A DNA stretch of 64,000 nucleotides from Polydactylus sextarius. Its lineage: Eukaryota > Chordata > Actinopteri > Polynemidae. The position numbers and the translations under genes were made by a program. Position 1 is the first letter of the stretch; every line of letters begins with the position of its first letter. Below the pieces are notes generated by a model. The model made no database searches, was not told where the DNA came from, and saw nothing but the letters and a program-made list of their open reading frames with translations. Below are positions 48,801-60,700 of this stretch, piece by piece. The DNA is taken from NCBI GenBank assembly GCA_016801845.1, contig CM028910.1, positions 10,191,629-10,255,628 of the forward strand. The letters run 5' to 3'.

Positions 48801-50268
48801 TTTAAAGAGACTTAACTTTAGAAGGGGCTCATAAGTTTACAGCCCAATCATGGCTTGAAAGTGTGCTGATCAGTTAAATCACCAAGTCATGGTGGAGGGA
48901 ATTAACACCTTCAGAGTCTTTAACCCTCAGTGGCACATGGTTGACCGGGACAGGCCCAGTCCCACCCCGTTCCTAAGTCACAAGCTACCAAAATAGACAT
49001 GCTCCTGAACACAGCAGCAGCTGGGTGCTCCATAGTCTGCGCACCTGTCTCATCTTCTCTCAAGCTAACAGATATGAGCCGACTTGGCAGCCTGACATAA
49101 TGATAATGGCCAACTAACAGCATGCCAGTAGGTATTTATCTCGGTCATTTCCTGACACTGGTTGCTTTACTCCAGCCAGTAGTAAATATAAGTTGGTACA
49201 AACACGTTGCAATATCAAAATATAAACTTTGGATCGACTTTTATGTGAAATTTAAATGGATTTTATGTTATATCGATCTACTAAATAATAATGGAAAAGT
49301 TGCGCAGACACGGATCGACCGCATGCACTGAGCATGTATTGTGCGCCAATAGGAAATGGCAGTTTGTAGGTTGAGCTTTAACACGCCCCACACTGCAACC
49401 ACGAGGTTCATCACCATGAGAGCTGTTCCTCATGTCTGACAAATACACCGGCCAGTACACCGTGGTTTCACCGATGTGCTGACTTCACAGTGTTTTAAAC
49501 ACCAAACTGTAATAATATAATAATAGGCTTCAGACTGCGTTTAAATACATTTTAATTAAAGGCGTTTTAAACGTCGGTAGAAACTACGCGCTTTCGGCCT
49601 AGTCAGGACACAGTCAGCAACAAGTGGCCTCCCTGAAAGTCTGGACCTGTCAGGTGTAAAAAATGTGAACATTTACAGGCCACTTTTCTCTGGTTAACTA
49701 GGCTTTCGGGTTGTACCTGCTCAACAAGGCCCAGAGTGAGGAGGAGGGGGGCAAGCCAAAACAAGTTGGCCTGCAAACTATTCATCACCGAATCGTTTAA
49801 ACCGCGCACCCCCCATCGCACCACACGCTTTAATAAATGTCATTGTTCCCGAAAATGACAGTGCACAGAGACACAAAAGCAACCACGCGGACCTCATGTC
49901 ACGGGGCTTATGAGCCGTTGCTAGCTAGTAAGCAAGCAACTTAGCGTGTTAGCTTACAACCTTTCAGTTAAAGCTGGACCAAAACCTAAGACGCAGAAGT
50001 TAAATTTACCATCTTTCTTGAGTGGGACGGGTGCCTGGGTCTCCTCCTTCTTGTCAGCAAGTGGGACCTTTCTGTCTTTCTGGGACTCCTTTTTCGGCTG
50101 CTTAGCAGCCTGGGCTGCAGTCTTGGCGGCACCAGGAGCAGCAGCCTCCTTCTTCTTCTTCGCTTCGGCTTGCTTAAGCAGCTCGAATGGATCCGACTCG
50201 TCGTCAAATAACTGGTCGAACCGATTGGTTATGGCACAGCCAAAACCTTCTTGCATTTGTCCGGGCAT
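45835..50268 (-). CDS. serbp1: SERPINE1 mRNA-binding protein 1 (hyaluronan/mRNA-binding family)
   Basis: Nine exons on the minus strand: 50010-50268, 48381-48564, 47669-47810, 47464-47535, 47243-47314, 46935-47103, 46332-46376, 46017-46214, 45835-45891; about 398 aa after allowing for one extra base. Start MPGQMQEGFGCAITNRFDQL, an Ala/Lys-rich segment, a first RG-rich region (GRGMGRSDGFDSRGKREFDRHSGSD), HNWGTVKDEL, the conserved core MTLDEWKAMQDKERAKVEFNIRK.., GDDEHHFRKPANDITSQLEI, a second RGG box and the terminus NVDDPEAFPALA. SERBP1 binds RNA and 80S ribosomes in the cytoplasm. Oddity: exon 3 has four Cs at 47782-47785 (+ strand) where the frame needs three. Exon phases on both sides agree only if the extra base is removed, so this is a true frameshift or a sequence error. 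Position next to il12rb2 is conserved with mammals. Confidence 0.93.
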
Positions 50269-50469
50269 GATGGCGCCCCTTCAGCAGGATTTTCCTCCGA
50301 TTCTACGAGGCTTGGTGCGAACACTTCGCTAGATGAAGCCACAAGATGGCTGGGAAAAGGACTTGCTTCTCTTCCGGCGCGATAGACATCCGGGACCTGG
50401 GGGTTGGCGCGGGTGGGGCGTGTAGTTCTTTTACACACGAGGACCAATGAACATCGATACAGTATGTGA

Positions 50470-50477
50470 TGACGTAA
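50470..50477 (-). promoter_or_regulatory. CRE/ATF-like site upstream of serbp1
   Basis: TGACGTAA, a CREB/ATF half-palindrome variant, lies about 200 nt upstream of the serbp1 start codon. A CCAAT (inverted relative to serbp1) lies at about 50443. The match is by consensus only. Confidence 0.45.
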
Positions 50478-50478
50478 A

Positions 50479-50497
50479 ACTACATTACCCATAATGC
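50479..50497 (+). promoter_or_regulatory. ZNF143 (Staf)-type promoter motif upstream of serbp1
   Basis: ACTACATTACCCATAATGC closely follows the long ZNF143/THAP11 consensus (ACTACAnnnCCCAnnATGC). It sits about 210 nt before the serbp1 ATG, directly next to the CRE-like site, in CpG-containing DNA. This fits a housekeeping promoter for serbp1. Confidence 0.65.
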
Positions 50498-50795
50498 TCT
50501 CCTCAACAGTGTTACTAGCATATGCAAGGCAAAGCGTGAGATCTCCCCAACACTCTCATGTCCTGAGTCTCCGAGGAAACGTCCTCTGACCTAAAAACTG
50601 CCGCTCCGCACCCCGGTTTTAACTTTTATGATTAAACACGGTTCGGCTGCTCGGTCGCCCCCGGTTAACCTGCCATGATACCTGTAAACCTCTAAGGCAG
50701 ACAGCAGGTGCATCTGGCAGTAGGTCGTATATTGTAAGTGAAGTTGGAAGACAAGATAGGAGGAAAGGTCAATAGCCTATGTAATGTTTATAATC

Positions 50796-50858
50796 AGTGG
50801 TGTGGGGGAGGGGGGTACGAGGGTATACGGAGTATACCCACTTATTTTTCAGTGAGCA
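50796..50858 (+). repeat. Dispersed repeat fragment, copy 2 (partner 16565-16626)
   Basis: Matches the reverse complement of 16565-16626, including GGAGTATACCCACTTATTTT with one or two differences. A second, purine-rich part (GGGGGAGGGGGG) is less conserved. Confidence 0.7.
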
Positions 50859-52086
50859 CATGTGGGAAGCACATGCTGGAGGTTCCTACCACCTGATCCA
50901 TTTGGTCAAACAGGTTTGAGTTTTTTCTTCGTGCCTTTGAGCGTTCCCCGTCAGGTGGTTCACTTAAAAAATGTAATGTATTGGATGTCCTCAAAAGGTC
51001 AAGAGGTGCCTTAAAACATTTGGAGTTTGTTTTTGCTCTATGCCATATGTCATCTGTATTTTCCTGGAAATTGTCATTGGTTCTATATATGCATCACACA
51101 TACACACTTGTGTCTGATATACTGAGTGATGACCTGCTGTCCCCACCGAAGACTGAGACTCACCAGACACGTTAGAATCTGTTAAAGGTCTCCACACTGA
51201 AAACTGAATGATTGGTGTCAACAGAAGGATGAACTCATGTATAAAGAGGTGTATTTGGCGCCGTTCGTGTGGTTGCGGAGAAGGGAATTCGTAATTGAGT
51301 CCTCAAATGAGTTGTGATGATGATGGTGGTGATATGAAAACCACCTCCTCAGATGATCTACGTACATAAACAGCACTTGCTCTTCCACTGACCTGTTTAC
51401 TTGAAGTTTCACAAATCCACATGTGTTTTATCTAAACTACTGACAGATGTAACATAGCCACAATACACCAGACTATGTTAATTCACAGTCTATTTTCCTA
51501 ATTGTATTGATATTAATTTTTTTTTACAGTGTATCTGAATATGAAAAAGGCAATAAGCCTGACTATCTTATTGATCATTGATGGTATTTTGAGAGGAGGG
51601 GGTGCTGGTGTTTGACCTTATAAGGAAAGTCAAACCCTGGCAGCTGATGAACTTGTTAGGAAACACTGGCCTGTGTGTGACAGACTGAGAGACCTGTGTA
51701 AATACTGTTACAGTCACTCATGGTCAGTATCCTCTGTAACAAAGATACAAATGTACAGTTGAATTATGACTCTGCTTAGGTATTTAGAGACAAATACAAA
51801 CAGTACAAATGGCTCGGGGAGTCTGTATTGGTCCTGTTCTACGTGGCTGTGCAGAATTTTCCCTCACAACATTCCACTTAATCAGTTTTTCTAAATTACG
51901 TCCAGAATGGTCTCAATTTAAAAGTCCACCAAATTCCAGTTAAACTAATTAGGCACCAGTTTTTTTCCCCACTGTTTCCAAGCGTTTTAACGCTCTGCTT
52001 ATTTCCAGTTTTATCACTGCACTGCTTGGCTCTTCTTCCACGGCTTTATTACATTATCATACAGGAATAAGTGGGTACCTCCTGAA

Positions 52087-52089
<3 letters not shown>

Positions 52090-52155
<66 letters not shown>
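52090..52155. repeat. (AT)n(GT)n compound microsatellite
   Basis: AT units switching to GT units; non-coding, about 400 nt before the orphan membrane-protein ORF. Confidence 0.95.
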
Positions 52156-52156
<1 letters not shown>

Positions 52157-52533
52157 ATTTATAAGTTATATGTATAAGTTATTTCCTCATAAAAGCAGCC
52201 AGTATTACAACAGCACTATATGAGAGATAATCCTCTTACATTTCTCCAAAAATTATAAATGAACCTTATGAATTAAGATGATTAAAAGATGCAGCATTTT
52301 TAATTATTATAGCGTCAAATAAGGCGACCTCACACGTGTTATAATTTAGTTTTAGCAGAAATAATAACAATAACCTTTATTATTATTATTATTTAATAAT
52401 GATATGCCAATGCCTCCTCTCTCTCGATAGTGAAGTGGTCCAACCCACATGAATGATGCTACTCTCCTCCGACAGTCCCCTCCTGGACGCACTTTGGTGA
52501 ACTCATCCTATTACCATTTCTACACATCCAAAC

Positions 52534-52935
52534 ATGACATCTCCAGTCAACCAAGCCATGATAGAGTCTTACGCGCTCATGACTTTGGTCATGGGCACGT
52601 TTTTCGTTTATTTCTGCGGGATGGTTTGGGCTTTTTGCAACCCGAAACTGAGTGGATTAGAGGAGGAGGAGGAGGAGGAAGAGTGCGGGATCGGGATACA
52701 AGCGGCGGAACACAGGGTCGACTGGAGCGTCTTAAATCCCCCAGAGCGGCATTTCAGGTGCACCTGTGCGCATATGCCGCCGGCACCGCCGTACACTGCA
52801 GAGGGGCTCGCACAGACCACTTATGTCAACTTTTGGGATGACACCGACAGTCTGCTGACAGACTGCACTGCGTTTTGTCGCGAGGATCGTGGAATTAACA
52901 ACCAGATAGCGTACAGTCCTTCCTTCAGCGCGTGA
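52534..52935 (+). CDS. Unrecognised small single-pass membrane protein
   Basis: An uninterrupted 133-codon frame starting ATGACATCTCC. I do not recognise the family. Residues 1-10 are polar, then about 13-33 form one hydrophobic helix (ALMTLVMGTFFVYFCGMVWAF), followed by a Glu run (EEEEEEEE, about 43-50). After that comes a hydrophilic region with several Cys (RCTCAHM, TDCTAFC), a proline patch (PPAPPY), and acidic WDDTDSLLTDC. No signal-peptide cleavage site is evident, so an N-out or N-in orientation is undecided. Composition is not repeat-like. Support comes from the clean helix, G+C-richer sequence than its surroundings and length; no splice partner or AATAAA is clear. It sits between serbp1 and hsd17b7, both on the other strand, and its end is close to the hsd17b7 3' end. 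It could be a lineage-specific gene or a chance frame. Confidence 0.5.
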   Translation: MTSPVNQAMIESYALMTLVMGTFFVYFCGMVWAFCNPKLSGLEEEEEEEECGIGIQAAEHRVDWSVLNPPERHFRCTCAHMPPAPPYTAEGLAQTTYVNFWDDTDSLLTDCTAFCREDRGINNQIAYSPSFSA

Positions 52936-53012
52936 CTTCCAGTGTCATCCATCCAGGTCTGCGTAATAACCAAACTGTATCGTTCTTGTCTTATAATGTG
53001 CAATGATCAGCT

Positions 53013-53018
53013 TTATTG
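53013..53018 (-). terminator. Polyadenylation signal for hsd17b7
   Basis: TTTATT on the plus strand (AATAAA on the minus strand), 259 nt past the hsd17b7 stop. It is the first such hexamer downstream and is followed by a T-rich (plus-strand) tract. Confidence 0.55.
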
Positions 53019-53276
53019 TAAAAGTTTTTTTTTTTTTTTCACAACAAACAGCTTATGTGATGCCTGATACAGACACTACAGGTTAGACTCTGTAAGTTGT
53101 TTATTCCTGCTTTGAATTCAGGCGCACATGTTGCTGCGTCCAGCGGAGAAGTTTTACTTCTAGGAGCTTCACATCCCATCGACCTGAAAGACCACAGTCA
53201 ACATCAAGCTGACCCAGAACTGTATGTGAAACGCATTAAGATCCTGATCCAGATCCTGCAGAACTACACGTTGGGA

Positions 53277-55581
53277 TTATTTTTCTTTCCTCTTCATCTT
53301 AGCCTTTACTTCACTTTCAAGTTGCAGAAGTTTCTCATAAAGAGCACTTGATGTTTCCAAATCAATGTCCATCTGCAAAGAGGACCAGGAGACACAAACA
53401 CATTATGTAAACAATTTAATAATACAATTTAAACTTAATTTTATATGAGCGTATTCTTTGCTTTACCTTGCGTGGTTGTGTGTAGTTGATGCCCAGTCCA
53501 GATGTTAAACTGTGGTACTTGACTAGTGGGTCCAGGGATTCAGGATTTTGCTTAAACAACCAGAACTACCAGAAACAGCAGAATTTATCAATTACTTGTG
53601 AATAATAATTGTATGTGAAAATTAGAAGTTTTGGTTTACATACCAGGGCTTCAGCTCCGTTGTATGGTGTCAGGGTGAAAGTATTGGTGAATATTCTTAT
53701 CTGTGATCCCGAAAGACAGATTCAGTTATAAAACTGACAATATACAAGCAATTAAGACTATTATAATACCAGGTACATGTCATTCATTTGAGTGGTGATA
53801 GATGTACTCACAAGCCAAAAGAGAGGCATTAGCAAGGTCCAGAGGAATGCAGGGAATGAGGGCAGGATGCCATAGGTCAGGCTGGTCATTACAAAACCAG
53901 GACAAATCACAGATGAGTACAAACCCTATAGAAAAAAAAGACATAGGGTCAATTTCATCAACAACCTTACAGGTATGGCTCATTCACATGACGAGTGTGC
54001 GAGAGCAGACCTGTTGGTTGTAGCGAGTGTTGAGCGCCAGGCTGAGCAGGTCAGAGGCATATTTGGAGGAGCTGTAGGGTTGGGTGCCTGTCTGGTGTTG
54101 TATGTCTTCAAGGTTAAAAGCTGAGCGGTGAGCGTTACTGGAAGAGGTCCAGATGAGCTGGGAAGTCCGACCTGCTTGGCACAGAACCGGCTCCAACTCC
54201 CTGATCTGGGCCATAACACTTGTTAATATATGCATCTTAACAAGTTGCTGAAGCTTTAAATTACAATAAAAAACTGTGTTGTTTCCATTTCTATTTGTCT
54301 CTAATAAGATCAAATGTGACAAACGTGACGGCTGATCTGAATAAAGAAAATGTAGTGATATTTCAGAAACTTGGTTGGTCTTTGTGAGAAATTTTATGGC
54401 AGCTTTACATACGTCAGAATTCACCTGAAAATGCAAAGTGAGCAGGAGTGTGTCTGCATTGACCTTATGGCTAGAACAGTAGGTGCTGTTAATATTTAAT
54501 GAGCATTGTTCCTCAGTGACACACAGATCCAGTATCACCCATATTTGTTACACAAGGGCAAACAGCTGACAAAGGAAGTGATGAAAATAAAGATTTTGCA
54601 AATTCTATACAGATATTAAACCAAAAATACCACAGTGTTCAATCAACAAAGTACCAGACTCACTAGTAGGAAGTGACCAAAGAGGTTGGTTGTGAAAACT
54701 TGCTGCAGGCCATCAGGGGTGACACTGTCCTCCTGCGTCAGAATCCCCTCAGCAGTGGCAAACATAGTAATGATATTGCTGAAATAAAGGCATTATAGAA
54801 ATGTGAGCTCTAAACAGACAACATGATCAGGAGTCAAGAGTCAGAAGCATCTGAAATCAATGATGTACCTGGAGAAAAGGCCTTTGAAAAAGGCCTTTAC
54901 ATCAAACTGAGGGTTTGGCATGATGCCTGCGTTTAGGTAGAGGTAATCTAACCGGTTGTATCTGGAGACGACAAGCAAAGTCACACACATTTTACTGTGT
55001 GTAGCCATGACATGACTTGTTGGGAGAATATTTGTGATTGTGAGTGCACGTTTGATGTCCGTGCAGCTGTGAGTCCGTCCTGCCACCTGAGCTTGACCTC
55101 CTGCGCGGCGCTGAGGACGGAGGAGATGCTGCTGGTGTCCAGCTGCAGCAGGGCCACCTGAGCAGTGGGGTGAGAGATGAGGAGGGCAGAGCGAGCAGCC
55201 TGAGCTCGACGCATGTTCCTGCACGCCAGACACAACTGCAAACCCTCCGTGTCTTGGGAGAGGAGACGCTCACACAGTGCCAGGCCAATGCCACTGCCAG
55301 GAAACACATACCACAAACTTATTATTACTATTACACCACAGTAGTGATAATGACACATTTCTGTTCTGTAATCAAGCTATCAATTTGACTAGAACTCACA
55401 CATGACCTGTTATGAGTAGATTTGAGTAGAAAAAGTCAAATGAAATTATCTATTAACAATACAGCAGCATTATTTACAGGTAAACAGTCCTCAAATAAGA
55501 TCTTTAAGGAATGTCACCAAATAGCAAGAGTAAATACAGTCTTTACCTATTTGCTCCTGTCACCAAAACCACCTTATTCAT
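53277..55581 (-). CDS. hsd17b7: 3-keto-steroid reductase / 17-beta-hydroxysteroid dehydrogenase 7
   Basis: Nine exons on the minus strand: 55547-55581, 55087-55293, 54869-54961, 54664-54778, 54011-54205, 53812-53925, 53644-53700, 53467-53565, 53277-53372 (1011 nt, 336 aa; human is about 341). A short-chain dehydrogenase: NAD(P)-binding TGANSGIG at about 8-15, LNAG, catalytic Ser in LIWTSS and the YSSSK active-site pair. A hydrophobic segment (FPAFLWTLLMPLFWL) precedes TPYNGAEAL, as in HSD17B7, and the tail ends KMKRKEK. The enzyme reduces 3-keto sterol intermediates in post-squalene cholesterol synthesis (zymosterone to zymosterol) and estrone to estradiol, at the ER. Exon phases agree throughout, so it looks intact. 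It lies just downstream of ddr2 in the same orientation; HSD17B7 and DDR2 are also neighbours in human. CCAAT at 55752-55756 (inverted) may be part of its promoter. Confidence 0.95.
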
Positions 55582-57539
55582 CTTCTCAGGTCCAAAGTGG
55601 AAACAAACTTATCTGTAAAAAAAAAAAAAAAAAAACATAAATATAGTCAAATGTTCATTCGGAGCAACAAGTTTTATGTCTGGTCCATAGAGCTATTGTC
55701 TACTTTTAACTCCACCTCCGTGCTGTGACTGGACACCCCTATCAGATCCAGCCAATAAGATCCCAACACCAGTCAGCTGAGCCTTGAGGACGCACCCACA
55801 GGGTATGAAATATTCAGCTCTCATGAATGAAATAAGAACTCACACAGAGATCGAGTTCCCTGTTTAAATTTTATTTGTAATTTTTCTACCAATGTACAAC
55901 TTTTGTTTACAACGTATATAAAAAAAAAACAAAAAAAACAACAACATTCTCACTAAAAAACAACCACGTGAGTACAAAGATGTGATAAAACTAAACAAAT
56001 TATGAAAGTTGTCAGGGTGCAATAACATTTTTACAGCTATACATCTGCCTCTGGTTCATTTACATAACCTTCACATTGAGAAGATTCAGTAAATACAAAT
56101 GAAAAAGATGTCTTTAATTGGTGAGAAGCGCCAGTACGGATTTGTTTGCCCAGATTGCCCCAGATTCACGAGGTAAGTAGGACAGAGGCCTCTGATAAGT
56201 GTACAGAACCTATAAATACAGCTGATTTAGCTCAAACAGTGGTTTGCAGTACGATGTTCAAGCTATTAGAGTAAAACACAGAATGCACATAATTATTCCA
56301 TGTGGGAAAAAAAAAACAAATAGAAAAGATGAAGAAAAAGCTCCAGCATCGATAATAGAAAGAGCAAACTGACTGCTGATAATTAATTCCAATATTTTCT
56401 ATGTTGGTGTCATTATGAGCTAAAACAAACTGTAAAAACGATCCTTAGCATCTGTTCCACAAAACACATGTTTTAAAGTGAATATTTCCATTTCTTCTAC
56501 ATTCCTGATTTCTCTTTTTCACCTGTCCAGGATCCACAAAACAACTTAGCAACATCTTTCCAATGATACACATACAAATGAACCAACAGAGCGCACTGCC
56601 AAAGCCCAGTCTGGACTTTTGATTTTGCAGTTCGCACAGGGAATAAAAAATAAATGATTGTTTGGTGAGTAAAATCCAAAAGTTAAAAACTGAATCAAAT
56701 CAAATAGGAAACTCCACACACATCAAGCATATTAATATACAAATATATAAACAAAACATAAACAGAACAAACACATATAAACATATAAATATAAAATACA
56801 AAATATTGATATTTGAGATTTAGACTTATCTATTGAAAATACACAGTCATATACATGTCATGTTCAAACCACTGTAGAAAAAACTGCAGGGAGATGAGAA
56901 AGACTGAGTTATTTGATATTTTTATGTTTTTTTAAAAAAAAGAAAATGGAGTTTGTCTGAACAATTGAGATGAAATACTTGAAAAATATATAATGAAATG
57001 TAACAGTAATGGTTTGCTGCACTTTTCCCTTCTACATTCAAGCAGTCCTCCAAAAAGAAAACACAAGAAAGTTCTTCAACAATGTTTCAGAAGTTCGTCA
57101 TCAAACACTGTAACATGGGAAAATCAAACTTATCATTAACAAATGAAATTAAAATATATTTTTAAAAAGTGCCTAATGTCACTTGCTACATTTTATTTTG
57201 GCTTCCGCAGCACAAGTGTGTTTCAGGGTCGGTTTACTATGAAGCAGTATAGATTTTCCAAAGAATACCTGTATGTCTATAAAACATCTTAGCTGATGTG
57301 ATTGTGCTAAATAAACTCAAACTGACACACACAAAATGTCTGTGGTAGTCCATCTTTGTGGTGTGTTAAGTCCATAAAAAAACAGTGTTTCCCATATTGT
57401 AGCTTGTGGCCCACATGTGGCTCTCACCCTGTTTCTCTACTGAAACAAGACAGCTTAAACCTGGAGTGCGTCTGTTGCTCTTGTCAAATCTTCCAGAGAT
57501 GAGCAGACTGGGAATCACTGTCTTAAACATAGCCCCGGC
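55582..57539. other. hsd17b7 promoter region and ddr2 3' UTR
   Basis: 55582-55850 is the short 5' flank of hsd17b7, with a CCAAT at 55752-55756. From 57539 down to about 55870 is probable ddr2 3' UTR: AT-rich, no coding potential, with a minus-strand AATAAA at 55870-55875 near its end. The gap between the two transcription units would then be under 300 nt. Confidence 0.5.
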
Positions 57540-57723
57540 TTAGGGCTGTATCTCCAGGAGGGCTTGGTGTATTTCCTGGAAGGACGGCCGTTCTTTTGTG
57601 TTCCTCCTCCAGCAGCTCAGCATGATCTTGTAGAGCGAGTCCGGACACAGCACAGGCTGAGGCAAGTAGATCTGCATGGCAGAGAGACAGAGATAGAGAT
57701 GAAGACAGCAACTCGTTGGAAAT

Positions 57724-57759
<36 letters not shown>

Positions 57760-60700
57760 GGTGAGAATTTTGTAATGAAACTCACCTGTCTTTTCTGGTC
57801 CCTGAAAAACTCCCCTGTGTTCTCTATCACCTGCTCATCAGTGAGCTGAGAATATGGTTGCTCTTTGCAGAAGTTCAGTATCTCCCACAGGGTCACCCCG
57901 AAGGCCCACACATCACTGGCTGTGGTGAACTTACCCTGCACGACGACATGATTAAATAGTGATTAACATGTATTTATTTATAATTCCGAGAATAACACAC
58001 ATCAGAGCAGTGTAAGCTCAATAAATACACATGCTCTCACCAGCAGGATGCTTTCCCATGACATCCAGCGTATTGGCAGCACAGCTCTGCCCTGGATGCG
58101 GTAGTAGTCACCACTGTACAGGTTTCTGCTCATGCCAAAGTCAGCTATCTTTATTGTGTACTTCTTGCCCACCAGGCAATTTCGTGTGGCCAAGTCTCGG
58201 TGAACAAAGTTTAGAGAGGAGAGGTACTTCATCCCCGATGCTATTTGAGTGGCCATGTAGCACAGATTATTGAAGCTGGAGAGGAGATAGAAAAAAAAAT
58301 AGTGTCACAGCTCGGGAGAGAAAAAGAAAAACATGTTAACATGAACTTTACAAGAGCGGCGTACTCACCTGACTGTAGGTGCATTACTGAGCAGAGCGAG
58401 CTGTCCCTCGGGTTCATGACGGGACAGAAACTGATTGAGATCTCCATTCTCCATGTACTCTGTGATCATACAGAGCGGGTCGCTGTAGATGCACACAGCT
58501 AGGAGGCGAATGATGTTAGGGTCCTTCAAACGTGACATGATCTTTATCTCTTTAAGGAAGTCATTCCTACCAACAGAAACACAGATTTACATTAACATCA
58601 TATTTGCAATTGACGACACAGACTACAACAGACACCCAGCAGAGTCAATACCTAGCATTTTTGTTGGCATCTGAACGCAGCATCTTCACAGCCACTAAAA
58701 CTGGCAGGTCCTCTGGGTTGTCAAATAAAAACTCTTTATTCATGAACTCCTGCATTCCCTCTGCTTCACACAGGTGAACCTGAGAGGAGAGAAAGATTAA
58801 TGTGAAAATTAGAACTTGGCGTTTGCATTCAGCTCATCTAAAGCTGTGAGTAAAGCTGTGGAGGCACACACCTCACCAAACTGGCCCTCTCCCAGCTTCT
58901 CTTTGAAAGTGAGTAGTTTTCGTGGGAACTCCTCCACTGCAACATCTTTCCCCGATAACAGGTCCATAGTCACTGCAGGGATGGCGTACGTGTTGCTTCC
59001 AGTCACACCCTGCAGGTTTACAATGTCTGCCTCTGCGTAGTGAGGGACACCATCTTGGACAACAGTAGTTGTGGTGGATTTAGATGCTGCTGTGCTGGTA
59101 GAAGCTGGAACACAATGCAGGACAGTGTAAGTAAAAATGTCCCTGAATGATTGAGCAGGTTTATTGTCTGTATCGGTTTAAATTCATGTATATGTTGCAG
59201 ACACGTGTGTCCACCTACCAGGCTCCTCGGAGCTCTGTGCAAATTCCGGCAGCTTACATATGAGGCGTGAAGGCTCCTGGTAGTCTGGACCAAGGGGGAA
59301 GATACGCTCATAGGTGGAGTTAGACTCCTGTTCACTGGTTGTACTCGACTGGTTGTGGTTGTGGTTGTAGGCAAACGTCTCGCTCTGTATTGACAAACTA
59401 GCAGTTAGTTCATCATCCAGCATCCGACGAGAGGCCTAGAATAAAGGATGTTGGGGTGAAGGAACAAATCTGACCACCTCCCTAAAAAAACACTCTTAGG
59501 AATCTCAATGAATATGTGCAAATCTACACAAACATGTGCGGGCTGCAGTTTGCTTGATGCATCTTGTTTAATAAATCAGTGACGAGCTCACCTTCTCCAG
59601 CATCTTCTGCCACACCTGCCTCCATAAGATGATGACAATGATGGCCATGAGGATGACGATGATGGCCACTAAACAACCAATTAAAATCCGGGTGTTGCTG
59701 TCATCTACTTTGTGGGTGGGATCTTCTTCTAAGGAGGGAATGGGGAGACAGCTTTTTATGATGGAGGCACCACGTTGATACTATATATCTGCAGTTATAC
59801 TAGTCCCAAAGCTTTCACTTAGTAGTTAGTTTGTGAAATGTATTGCAGTTCACGCACCTCTCAAAAATCATATGGCTTGTCAAACAGGTGTAACATTAAT
59901 TTAAGTTTTATCCCATTTAGGACACACCTAAACTGTGCAGAATTATTGAATAATTGAAATTGATTCCACTACAGATCATTTCATGCTGACTCACTGGCAA
60001 ACTGTAATGACCCATGGGACACATGAATAGAACTGAGCCTTTGTTGATGTCATTAGTCTCATGTGTTCCTAAGTTAAGTTAGGTTAATGCGTACTAATTA
60101 ACTTATGCATAGTTAATGTGAACTAATGAAAATAAATAAATATATAAAAACATCAACAAACTTCACCATTTTATAGTAATAGGAAATTATTCAATATTGG
60201 TAATGAAAATCACAAATATTCAGTAAAATATTTCCTGAAGATTTTTGTTCACCAAGACTTTTCTGTAGATGTCTCACAACCTGTCACAATGTACTTATCA
60301 GCACATCAAAAAACATAATTAATAACAGCTGGTTTTTACTATACTTTACATCATCATTTTTTCCATTTGAATACTTTACACATTCAAAAAATGTTTAGAT
60401 TTAGTTCAGTATGGTGTTATATTACAGCACAGAACAGAAAACATTATCTCTCTTCAGTTATTATTAATTAATCGTCATGATGCAGAATTAACTCAGTTGT
60501 GTTCCCATCTACTGTTGTAGTAGTAGAGGTGTGTGGACACTCACCTGGTTGTATAGGTGGTAGTCTGGTGGGTGGAGCTAGAGTTGTGTTGTACATGGCT
60601 GTGTCTGAAAGGGCAGATGGCCCACAGCTCATTAGTAACTAATTAGTGACATTAGCTTCTTTTTAATTAGTAATCTGAATCATTGGGTGTCTTGTAATAA

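Larger units (their letters stand above)
50498..52533. other. Intergenic region between serbp1 and the orphan ORF
   Basis: No gene is supported. It contains the dispersed repeat at 50796-50858 and the AT/GT microsatellite at 52090-52155. An acceptor-like TCTCTCGATAG at about 52430 could precede the orphan ORF. Confidence 0.45.

Noticed and set aside
52449..52841. Alternative plus-strand frame overlapping the orphan membrane protein
   Set aside because: Lower-complexity Gly/Arg-rich translation of the same GAG repeat region, no helix; the frame starting at 52534 is the more protein-like.
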